Below are positions 1 through 4,642 of a stretch of DNA of 9,170 bases, one piece after another (positions within the stretch are counted from its first letter, which is position 1; the number at the start of each line of letters is the position of its first letter). The position numbers and the translations under genes were made by a program. The notes beneath the pieces are model-generated. The model was not told the DNA's origin. It ran no database searches and was given only the letters and a program-made list of their open reading frames with translations. This DNA comes from CANNDT01 sp945876205. GTDB lineage: Bacteria; Acidobacteriota; Vicinamibacteria; Vicinamibacterales; UBA2999. The DNA lies in contig CANNDT010000139.1 in the NCBI GenBank assembly GCA_947503365.1, forward strand, positions 1 through 9,170, written 5' to 3'.

Positions 1-79
1 GGACGGCGCCTTCCTTGAACTCGTCAGAGAACTGCCGGCGGGGGCGCCGGCCACTGCTGCTTCGGGACATGCGGGACAT
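1..79 (-). CDS. IS3-family transposase OrfA, N-terminal part (runs off window)
   Basis: Only the first 26 codons are inside the window, reading MSRMSRSSSGRRPRRQFSDE and continuing FKEGAV. The basic leader followed by QFSDEFKEGAV is the typical opening of IS3-family OrfA proteins, whose helix-turn-helix follows directly after. OrfA binds the IS ends and is normally fused to OrfB by programmed frameshifting. The ATG at 79 is chosen over the in-frame ATG at 70 because a purine-rich AAAGGTGG lies just upstream with suitable spacing. The remaining codons and OrfB are expected to the left of position 1. The identification rests on a short but very characteristic stretch. Confidence 0.85.
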   Translation of the reverse strand, partial: MSRMSRSSSGRRPRRQFSDEFKEGAV

Positions 80-118
80 CGTATCCACCTTTCGGAACGT
101 GTCCACGAAAGCGGATCA
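1..118 (-). mobile_element. IS3-family insertion sequence, left end only
   Basis: This is the leading end of an IS3-family element whose body continues beyond the left edge of the window. It holds the orfA start (positions 79 to 1) and a short leader. On the minus strand the probable terminal sequence reads TGATCCGCTTTCGTGGACAC, a TG-start followed by a GTGGACAC block of the sort found at IS3-family ends. The exact boundary near 118 is inferred from where similarity to the neighbouring antitoxin gene stops. The other end and any target duplication lie outside. Its terminus does not resemble the inverted repeat of the other IS3 element at 1194-2178, so it is a different IS. Confidence 0.6.
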
Positions 119-312
119 AGCACAGACGCAAGCCGGACGAGACAGAGACGCATTGCTCGCCTATCACCATGCGAAGCCGCTCATAGTCCGCGATGGACAT
201 GATGACTTGCTACGTCGCGGTCTTGATCGCGGATCAGGACTGGCGCTCGCTGCGACTCATCCAATAGGGTTTCAAAATGAGTGTGCGCCTCCGCGGTGGT
301 GATGGTCCTCAC
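119..312 (-). pseudogene. Phd/YefM-type antitoxin remnant, frameshifted and IS-truncated
   Basis: Reading from the GTG at 312 the translation begins VRTITTAEAHTHFETLLDES and then QRAPVLIRDQDRDVA, which matches the N-terminal DNA-binding half of Phd/YefM antitoxins. Such proteins repress their own operon and neutralise a partner toxin. The frame then runs into a stop at 183-181. Removing one base at 207 restores the expected continuation VIMSIADYERLR, so a single A insertion seems to have broken the gene. The C-terminal toxin-binding part is not recognisable, and the sequence meets the IS3 end near 118. An AAGG sits 3 nt before the GTG. It starts 10 nt after the stop of the HTH antitoxin on the same strand, so it may have been the third gene of that operon. 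No cognate toxin is visible. Confidence 0.7.
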
Positions 313-322
313 GGTCCTTCTC

Positions 323-634
323 TCACGCCGCGCGACGGCGCCTCGGTGACTTGATGGGAGCCAGGCTGAGCTTCAAACCAAAAGGCTCAAGCAGGCGATT
401 TAAGGTGCCTTGCGTGGGATTGTGACGTGGGTTGAGCGTTCGCAAGAGATTCGGGCTGGCCATCCCTACCTTGGCGGCGAATTCCTTGACGCCCATAGCT
501 CGAACAACTTTGCCCAGCGCGACCTGAAGCGGAACCTCTTCGTCGATCGCTCCGAGTAGAAATTCTCGGGCGAACACCGGATCCCGAAGATCCTCCGCCA
601 GCCCAACATTCCAGTCTTCATGTCGCCTTGCCAT
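323..634 (-). CDS. HTH antitoxin of a RelE/ParE-type toxin-antitoxin pair
   Basis: This 103-residue protein is the probable antitoxin of the toxin encoded just upstream. Residues about 47-85 (VKEFAAKVGMASPNLLRTLN and onward) form a Cro/XRE-like helix-turn-helix of the 'addiction module antidote' type, ending with the usual hydrophobic GLKLSL. The N-terminal part (residues 1-40, acidic) probably contacts the toxin, and the tail is very basic (PRRRRAA). The ATG at 634 overlaps the end of the toxin gene by 17 nt, indicating translational coupling. Toxin-first order with an HTH antitoxin is typical of HigBA-like systems, where the antitoxin also represses the operon. Family-level assignment is confident. 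A specific HigA name is not claimed. Confidence 0.85.
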   Translation of the reverse strand: MARRHEDWNVGLAEDLRDPVFAREFLLGAIDEEVPLQVALGKVVRAMGVKEFAAKVGMASPNLLRTLNPRHNPTQGTLNRLLEPFGLKLSLAPIKSPRRRRAA

Positions 635-956
635 GCCTTTTCGCCTCCAGATAGTCGCGCCAGAATCCTCGTGCCCGCGCGATGTCCTTCGCTTGAGATC
701 CCTTGTCGCCGCCGACTAGCAGGACGATGATCGAGTCGCCGTCCTTGCCAAAGTAAATCCTGTAGCCAGGGCCGAGCATCATACGAGCTTCCCAGACGCC
801 CTCGCCGACGTTCTTGTGGTCGCCGAGATTGCCAAGCTCGAAGCGCTGGACTCGCAACTGAATTCGCGCCCCGACTGCCTTCGTCAATGAGCGAACCCAT
901 TCGAGAAACGGCCTCTTTCCGTCGGCGGTCACGTACTGTCGAATGGTCAGGGCCAT
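618..956 (-). CDS. RelE/ParE-superfamily toxin (addiction module killer protein type)
   Basis: The 112-residue product matches the compact RelE/ParE fold family known as addiction-module killer proteins, whose characterised relatives are mostly translation-dependent mRNA endonucleases. Diagnostic segments are RIQLRVQRFELGNLGDHKNV (31-50), the core strands WEARMMLGPGYRIYFGK (55-71) and the signature GGDKGSQAKDIARA (82-95). Length is normal and the frame is intact, so it is likely functional. R58, R66 and K85 are the conserved basic residues expected to contact RNA, by family analogy. The ATG at 956 follows a weak ribosome-binding region. The gene overlaps the antitoxin by 17 nt and lies just downstream of inverted repeats at 976-996. 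ParE-like gyrase poisoning cannot be excluded from sequence alone. Confidence 0.88.
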   Translation of the reverse strand: MALTIRQYVTADGKRPFLEWVRSLTKAVGARIQLRVQRFELGNLGDHKNVGEGVWEARMMLGPGYRIYFGKDGDSIIVLLVGGDKGSQAKDIARARGFWRDYLEAKRHGKAT

Positions 957-975
957 CCGGGACTCGCCACTAAGG

Positions 976-996
976 TATCATACGTGATAATAATCA
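976..996 (-). promoter_or_regulatory. Probable promoter and operator of the toxin-antitoxin operon
   Basis: Two overlapping inverted repeats sit about 20-40 nt upstream of the toxin ATG: TATCA-TACG-TGATA (976-989) and TGAT-AATA-ATCA (985-996), sharing the middle half-site. On the minus strand TATGAT (983-978) matches a sigma-70 -10 box at five of six positions and is embedded in the first repeat. A bound repressor would therefore cover the promoter, as expected for an autoregulating HTH antitoxin. No convincing -35 box was found. Confidence 0.5.
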
Positions 997-1038
997 TCCG
1001 AGGCCCACCATGGGTAATTGGTCCGGCGGGAGAGAAAT

Positions 1039-1194
1039 ATGGGCAAACTGACACGGTCTCTCGCGGCTGAGACGGAGGCGTTGAGGGAAGCATACGCCGC
1101 ACTCAACCGGATCGATATCAGGAAGCTCGTCCTACTTCTTTACGGCGGATTTCGCAGCGAGTGTTCCCTTTCTCTCGCTCTCTCGTACCCGTTT
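1039..1194 (+). pseudogene. Unrecognised gene fragment cut off by an IS element
   Basis: An ATG at 1039, preceded by GGGAGAG with a 4-nt gap, opens a frame starting MGKLTRSLAAETEALREAYA followed by ALNRIDIRKLVLLLYGG. This looks like an amphipathic, helix-forming N-terminus. After about 35 codons the composition becomes a pyrimidine-rich run (about 1164-1185) of poor coding character, and the frame then enters the inverted repeat of the IS at 1194. The protein family is not recognised. It could be the 5' part of a gene disrupted by the IS, or a non-coding stretch with a chance frame. Confidence 0.3.
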
Positions 1195-1217
1195 TGGAGT
1201 TCCCAGGATTCAGTGGA
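1194..1217 (+). repeat. IS3 element left inverted repeat
   Basis: It matches the reverse complement of 2155-2178 at 23 of 24 positions. The transposase-type end may begin at 1195 with TGG, giving the TG...CA termini usual for IS3 elements. The difference is a C here against a T in the right copy, at the 18th position. Confidence 0.9.
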
Positions 1218-1239
1218 CAGTCGTTTTAGCATCCGCAGC

Positions 1240-1247
1240 GGAGGGGG
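1240..1247 (+). promoter_or_regulatory. Ribosome-binding site before orfB
   Basis: GGAGGGGG abuts the ATG at 1248 but is 6 nt from the second in-frame ATG at 1254, which favours 1254 as the real start. A strong independent site is notable because OrfB is usually made as an OrfAB frameshift fusion. Here it could allow OrfB alone to be translated. Confidence 0.5.
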
Positions 1248-2162
1248 ATGCCAATGTCCACAAAGCCAGGCACCGGGCGAGTCCGCTCGGCGTACGAATT
1301 CATCAAGGCCCATCGAGACCAGTACAGCGTGCAGACGATGTGTCGCGTCCTCGGCGTCGCCCCGAGCGGCTACTACGAGTGGCTTCTGCAGCCGATCTCG
1401 AACCGCGGGCAAGAGGACACCCGGCTACTGCGCCTGATTCGGGCGTCGTTCGTCGCGAGCCACGGCATCTACGGCGCTCCTCGCGTCTTCCTCGATCTGC
1501 GTGAAGCGGGAGAGACCTGCAGCAAGCATCGCGTCGCGCGGCTGATGCGCGAAGCCAATCTCCGCGCGCTGCATGGCTATCGCATCCGGCGCTGGTCGGT
1601 CGGCAAGCCGGCGGTCCTCATCCCCAACCTCCTGCAACGACAATTCACGGTGACGCGGCCCAACAAGGCGTGGGTCACGGATATCACTTACATTCGGACG
1701 TGGCAGGGATGGCTCTACCTGGCCGTCGTCATGGATCTGTTCTCGCGCAAAATCGTGGGTTGGTCCGCCGGCCCCACCATGCACGGTGACCTCGTGCTCA
1801 ATGCCGTACTCATAGCGGTGCGGCGGCGACGACGACCGCGCGGCACGTTGATTCACTCCGATCAGGGAACCCAGTACGGCAGCGACGCGTGGCGGCGATT
1901 CTGCCGCTCGAATCATCTCGAGCCGAGTATGAGCCGGAAAGGCAACTGCTGGGACAATGCGGTCGCCGAGTCGTTCTTCAGCAGCCTGAAAAAGGAGCGG
2001 ATCAAGAAACAGATCTATAAGAACCGAGAGCTGGCGACAGCTGACGTGGCGGACTACATCGATACCTTCTACAATCGAACGCGTCGCCACAGTCATCTAC
2101 GCGGGCTGAGTCCTGAACAATTCGAAGCGGCCCACCAGCCGCACCGACAGCGTCTCCACTAA
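1248..2162 (+). CDS. IS3-family transposase OrfB (DDE integrase-like)
   Basis: This is a full-length catalytic subunit of an IS3-family transposase. The N-terminal HTH-like region contains MCRVLGVAPSGYYEWL (31-46), followed by an HTH_21-like segment HGIYGAPRVFLDLRE (72-86). The rve integrase core starts at NKAWVTDITYI and carries the catalytic triad D145 (VTDITY), D205 (HSDQGTQY) and E241 (NAVAESFFSSLK), with the diagnostic spacing of 35 residues between the second D and the E. The C-terminus has the typical YNRTRRHSHLRGLSPEQFE. The frame is intact. Translation probably begins at the ATG at 1254, given the Shine-Dalgarno spacing. The partner OrfA is missing from the element, so autonomous transposition is doubtful despite the complete active site. 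Confidence 0.95.
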   Translation: MPMSTKPGTGRVRSAYEFIKAHRDQYSVQTMCRVLGVAPSGYYEWLLQPISNRGQEDTRLLRLIRASFVASHGIYGAPRVFLDLREAGETCSKHRVARLMREANLRALHGYRIRRWSVGKPAVLIPNLLQRQFTVTRPNKAWVTDITYIRTWQGWLYLAVVMDLFSRKIVGWSAGPTMHGDLVLNAVLIAVRRRRRPRGTLIHSDQGTQYGSDAWRRFCRSNHLEPSMSRKGNCWDNAVAESFFSSLKKERIKKQIYKNRELATADVADYIDTFYNRTRRHSHLRGLSPEQFEAAHQPHRQRLH

Positions 2163-2178
2163 ATCCTGGGAACTCCAA
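2155..2178 (-). repeat. IS3 element right inverted repeat
   Basis: Right terminal repeat matching 1194-1217 in inverse orientation with one mismatch. The TAA of orfB (2160-2162) lies inside it, a compact arrangement common in IS3 elements. Confidence 0.9.
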
Positions 2179-2179
2179 C

Positions 2180-2317
2180 CTCGCGACCAAGCTTCAAGAG
2201 CGTCTGTGCGAGTTGAAAAACCTTCCGGTGAGGCCCGACACGCGCCTTACCCCCTGCCCGGTCGATGGCATTCCCGAACTACCGCATTGTCGCTTACCGA
2301 ACGGCGACGACAATTAG
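2180..2317 (+). other. Possible 3' remnant of an interrupted gene
   Basis: Directly after the IS, one frame stays open for 45 codons and ends at a TAG (2315-2317). It reads LATKLQERLCELKNLPVRPD and ends CRLPNGDDN. The first half has plausible protein character and there is no start codon, so it could be the tail of a gene split by the IS. It cannot be joined with confidence to the fragment at 1039-1194, because no target duplication marks the insertion. A second frame is also open over this interval, so chance is a serious alternative. Bases 2318-2424 show nothing further that I can identify. Confidence 0.2.
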
Positions 2318-2424
2318 GCGCCCTCCTGTCGTGTTCAATACGGAACAGCGAGGCGAGAAACGACGCGGTATCGTCCGGCTATACGAGCGATGTCCGCTCG
2401 ACGGAAATCTGAGAGGCGTGCGCC

Positions 2425-2571
2425 ATGAACATACTTGTTGTGCTGATCGTGCTTCTGTTGTTGTTCGGCGGCGGCGGTTTCTACATGGGTGGCCCGATGG
2501 TGGGCGGTAGTCTTGGCGGGATCATTCTCCTCATCCTGATCGTCATGTTGCTGACTGGCAAACTGAGGTAG
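2425..2571 (+). CDS. Small hydrophobic membrane protein, DUF3309-like (48 aa)
   Basis: The 48-residue product is almost wholly hydrophobic. A first span, NILVVLIVLLLLFGGGGFY (2-20), is followed by a glycine-rich turn MGGPMVGGSLGG and a second span IILLILIVMLLTG, ending KLR. This helix, Gly-rich loop, helix layout resembles the DUF3309 group of very short membrane proteins of unknown role. GAGAGG at 2411-2416 lies 8 nt before the ATG, supporting translation. It faces the DUF2721-type gene convergently with only 35 nt between the stop codons, in which I see no clear terminator. The family link is by pattern only, but a real small membrane protein is likely. Confidence 0.7.
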   Translation: MNILVVLIVLLLLFGGGGFYMGGPMVGGSLGGIILLILIVMLLTGKLR

Positions 2572-2606
2572 CCGGGCAGGAGACCACGCGCGCCCTTGCT
2601 GATCGC

Positions 2607-3041
2607 TCAGGGCTCGAGCTCGAGCGTCAGTGCGGCGAGCGAGAGGTTGATGTCTCGGAGGAATGCGATCAGAGCGCCGATCAGTGCCGCGATGCAGCCG
2701 ATGAAGAGCGCGGCGACGAGCGGCCCGACTTCAAGCGCGAACACCGCTGCCACGAAGAGCGTGATGATCAGCACCGCGGCGAGCAGGGCGCTGCCGATCG
2801 CGAGCGTGATCGCGTGACGAATGACCCGCGCGCGCCGCATCAGAATCTCGATCGGCTGCACGGCACGGTTGCGATCACCGGTGCCGGCCCGCAGTTCCAT
2901 CCCGAGCATGCGCGAGCGATCGATCACCCGTCCAAACCGGGTGGTCATCGACAGCAGGAGCAGCCCGACGCCCGAGACCAGAATGACGGGGCCGATCGCG
3001 ACCTGCAGGCTGGGGGTAAGGTCGTGCAGGGTGAAGGTCAT
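2607..3041 (-). CDS. DUF2721-type integral membrane protein
   Basis: The 144-residue protein has about three membrane spans: residues 13-31 (QVAIGPVILVSGVGLLLLSM), about 77-101, and about 105-127. An intervening cytosolic loop, TTRFGRVIDRSRMLGMELR, is rich in arginine. The motif of a first span followed by a TRxxRVIDRxR-type loop, then a helix with paired arginines (LMRRARVIRHA), is the hallmark of DUF2721, a family without known function. The ATG at 3041 is preferred over an in-frame ATG at 3149, because the 36 extra residues are arginine-rich, unlike the family, and would overlap the divergent hydrolase start. No good ribosome-binding site is visible. The start is divergent from the hydrolase at 3140, so the 98-nt gap should hold both promoters. 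Confidence 0.8.
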   Translation of the reverse strand: MTFTLHDLTPSLQVAIGPVILVSGVGLLLLSMTTRFGRVIDRSRMLGMELRAGTGDRNRAVQPIEILMRRARVIRHAITLAIGSALLAAVLIITLFVAAVFALEVGPLVAALFIGCIAALIGALIAFLRDINLSLAALTLELEP

Positions 3042-3125
3042 CTGCCGAGTGTACGCCCGCAGCCGGCTCGATTGCCCCGCATCTGCGTGGAGACGTGGTG
3101 CTCTCCGATGCTGGAGCCTGGGCGG

Positions 3126-3131
3126 TATAGT
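3126..3131 (+). promoter_or_regulatory. Candidate -10 box for the first MBL hydrolase
   Basis: TATAGT, five of six matches to the sigma-70 -10 consensus, ends 8 nt before the ATG at 3140. Transcription would then start at or within 1-2 nt of the start codon. There is no Shine-Dalgarno-like sequence upstream of the ATG, which agrees with a leaderless message. No convincing -35 box was found at the right distance, so this remains tentative. Confidence 0.35.
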
Positions 3132-3139
3132 TCGACCAG

Positions 3140-4060
3140 ATGCCTTCAACCCGCCGGCGGTTCCTCGTAGACAGCGGTCTGATGATGGTGGCGCAGGCGC
3201 TCGCGCCGCTGGGGGTGCGCGCGCAGTCGGCCGCAGGCCTTCGCGAACTGCGCCGGGGCGTGGGCCTGTTCGTGGGGCCGGGCGGAACCATGGGCTGGCT
3301 CGCCACGCCGGACGGCGTGGTTGTCGTTGATAGCCAGTTTCCGATGACCGCGGACACGTGCATCGCCTCGCTCCGCGAGCGGACGCCCGCGGCCATTCAG
3401 GCGCTCATCAACACGCATCACCATGGCGATCACACCGCCGGGAACGTGACGTTCAGGCCCGTGGTCAGGCAGATCGTGCAGCACGAACGGTGTGCGATCG
3501 CCCATCGTGCGCTGATCCAGGCGCAGGCCCCGGCTGCCCAACGCGGGCTCGCCGACGTGACCTTCACGGACGCGTGGAACGTGTCGATCGGCGACGAGCG
3601 CGTGTCGGCGGTGCACGTCGGCGCCGCTCACACCAGCGGCGATGCCCTGGTCTTCTTCGAGCGCGCCAACGTCGTCCATCTCGGCGACCTCGTCTTCAAC
3701 CGCATTCCGCCGTTCATCGATCGGCCATCGGGTGGATCGATCGTGAACTGGTTGACCGTGCTCGAGTCGGTTGCGAAGAAGCACCCGGACGCACTCTTCA
3801 TCTTCGGCCACGGCAAAGACGACATGTCCACCGGCACGGTGAGCGACGTCAGGTATTTCCGGGATTATCTGACCGCGGCGCTCGACCACGTGCGGAAGGG
3901 GATTGCGGCGGGACGATCACAGGCCGAGATCGCAGCAGTGCCGGCGCTCCCCGGTTTCGCGGATCACGCCGACCTGGTCAAGAACTACGCGTCGCCGATT
4001 CCACTATTCACGCTGAACCACGTCCTGACCATCGCCTATCAGGAACTGACGACGCGTTAG
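3140..4060 (+). CDS. Tat-exported MBL-fold metallo-hydrolase (complete zinc site)
   Basis: This 306-residue metallo-beta-lactamase-fold hydrolase has a probable Tat signal peptide: TRRRFLV (4-10), a hydrophobic stretch, then APLGVRAQS with likely cleavage near residue 28. The zinc ligands are complete: HHHGDH (93-98) gives H93, H95, D97 and H98, followed by H164 (GAAHTSGD), D183 (HLGDLVF) and H224 (FGHGKDD). This is the usual binuclear set, so a hydrolase folded in the cytoplasm and exported is expected. The substrate is not predictable. The C-terminal helical segment (about 240-306) resembles the end of the second MBL protein (6427-7431). There is no ribosome-binding site. An orphan antitoxin gene and a secreted protein gene follow on the same strand. 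Relatives include SoxH-like and lactamase-like enzymes. Confidence 0.9.
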   Translation: MPSTRRRFLVDSGLMMVAQALAPLGVRAQSAAGLRELRRGVGLFVGPGGTMGWLATPDGVVVVDSQFPMTADTCIASLRERTPAAIQALINTHHHGDHTAGNVTFRPVVRQIVQHERCAIAHRALIQAQAPAAQRGLADVTFTDAWNVSIGDERVSAVHVGAAHTSGDALVFFERANVVHLGDLVFNRIPPFIDRPSGGSIVNWLTVLESVAKKHPDALFIFGHGKDDMSTGTVSDVRYFRDYLTAALDHVRKGIAAGRSQAEIAAVPALPGFADHADLVKNYASPIPLFTLNHVLTIAYQELTTR

Positions 4061-4114
4061 CGTTAATCCTGGCATCGATGCACGTACGACCCGCGCGCGC
4101 CGTCGAAGCCTGAC

Positions 4115-4143
4115 TTGCGGCCGCGTATATACAAGCGTATCCT
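4115..4143 (+). promoter_or_regulatory. Possible promoter or operator region of the BrnA-like gene
   Basis: TTGCGG (4115-4120) and TATCCT (4138-4143) are 17 nt apart and match the -35 and -10 consensus weakly. Between them GTATATAC (4125-4132) is a perfect palindrome, and GCGTAT occurs twice (4123-4128 and 4135-4140) with a 12-bp period. This could be an operator for the autoregulating ribbon-helix-helix protein encoded downstream. The evidence is pattern only. Confidence 0.3.
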
Positions 4144-4205
4144 CCGCCGGAGCGACCAAGGGAGATTCCTTCGCCGGATCATTTCAGCGCGCAGGAGCAA
4201 TCGTC

Positions 4206-4553
4206 GTGAGCGAAAAATCTACGAGGAAGCAGTCGATTGAACCGAAGCGCCCGAGTCGTGGTTGGGCGGATCTATCAAGGCTTCGCAAGATGACGGAAGC
4301 GGACATTCGCCGTACCGCGCCACCAGAGCTGGCTGACTTGCCTGAGGATTTTTGGGACGACAGCGAGGTTGTGACGCCAGTTTCGAAGCAGGCCATTTCG
4401 TTGCGCGTTGATGGGGACGTACTGGACTGGTTCAAGGAAACAGGGCCGAGATATCAGACGCGCATCAATGCCGTTCTACGGTCATACATGGCTCGGACGC
4501 AGAAGCGCGAGGCGCCTTCGCCGACGAAGCGTCGGCGCCGCGGGGTGGCGTGA
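4206..4553 (+). CDS. BrnA-type ribbon-helix-helix antitoxin, without a toxin partner
   Basis: The 115-residue product matches BrnA/DUF4415 antitoxins. The segment PPELADLPEDFWDDSEVVTP (39-58) is followed by the ribbon-helix-helix stretch KQAISLRVDGDVLDWFKETG (61-80) and PRYQTRINAVLRSYM (81-95), then a very basic tail. BrnA normally binds and neutralises the RNase BrnT and represses the operon. The brnT gene expected just upstream is absent: the 145 nt between the hydrolase stop and this start contain no suitable frame. Start is a GTG with AGGAG at 4193-4197, 8 nt upstream. Its less GC-rich codons compared with both neighbours hint at acquisition. It may be a solitary regulator or an anti-toxin acting in trans. 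Confidence 0.85.
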   Translation: MSEKSTRKQSIEPKRPSRGWADLSRLRKMTEADIRRTAPPELADLPEDFWDDSEVVTPVSKQAISLRVDGDVLDWFKETGPRYQTRINAVLRSYMARTQKREAPSPTKRRRRGVA

Positions 4554-4616
4554 GAAAGCGCGAATTTATTGGACGGTTCGCCGGGTGATGGCAGTCCGGT
4601 CAAGGGCTCGATGGGG

Positions 4617-4638
4617 TAATATCGCCCGCGCAGGAGGA
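4617..4638 (+). promoter_or_regulatory. -10 box and Shine-Dalgarno of the secreted-protein gene
   Basis: TAATAT (4617-4622) is a reasonable -10 box 20 nt before the start codon, though no -35 box is evident. AGGAGGA (4632-4638) is a near-ideal ribosome-binding site 4 nt before the ATG at 4643. Together they suggest this gene can be expressed independently of the upstream antitoxin gene and they fix its start. Confidence 0.45.
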
Positions 4639-4642
4639 CAGG

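Larger units (their letters stand above)
1194..2178 (+). mobile_element. IS3-family element with intact ends, lacking orfA
   Basis: Near-perfect 24-bp inverted repeats bound the element at 1194-1217 and 2155-2178. The first 17 bases (TTGGAGTTCCCAGGATT) are identical, and one mismatch occurs in the following seven. The element is about 985 bp and contains one transposase gene, orfB, whose stop codon lies within the right repeat. Only 22 nt separate the left repeat from the ribosome-binding site of orfB, leaving no room for the orfA that IS3-family elements (usually 1.2-1.5 kb) carry there. The flanks (left ...CCCGT, right CCTCG...) show no target duplication. It is most simply an internal deletion derivative. 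A naturally single-gene relative is the alternative. Confidence 0.85.

Noticed and set aside
15..302. A 95-codon open frame on the plus strand at the left edge
   Set aside because: It lies opposite the OrfA start and the Phd-like remnant, both of which are supported by family motifs. Its translation resembles nothing.
466..900. A 144-codon open frame on the minus strand across the toxin and antitoxin genes
   Set aside because: It overlaps two convincing genes in another frame, has no recognisable motif and a low-complexity, Arg/Ser-rich composition.
1425..2096. A 223-codon minus-strand frame inside the transposase gene
   Set aside because: It is antisense to orfB, which has a complete DDE triad. 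Long antisense frames are expected in high-GC coding sequence.
2280..2320. TTGTCG ... GACAAT as a promoter for the small membrane protein
   Set aside because: Each hexamer matches the consensus at only about four of six positions and it lies over 100 nt from the start codon.
2612..2625. Perfect 14-nt palindrome GCTCGAGCTCGAGC
   Set aside because: It lies in the end of the DUF2721-type coding sequence and is explained by repeated Leu-Glu/Ser codons. There is no T-run.
3358..4113. A 251-codon plus-strand frame inside the first MBL gene, and a 247-codon minus-strand frame over the same region
   Set aside because: Both are Arg/Ala/His-rich shadows of the MBL gene, whose zinc-ligand motifs fix the real frame.
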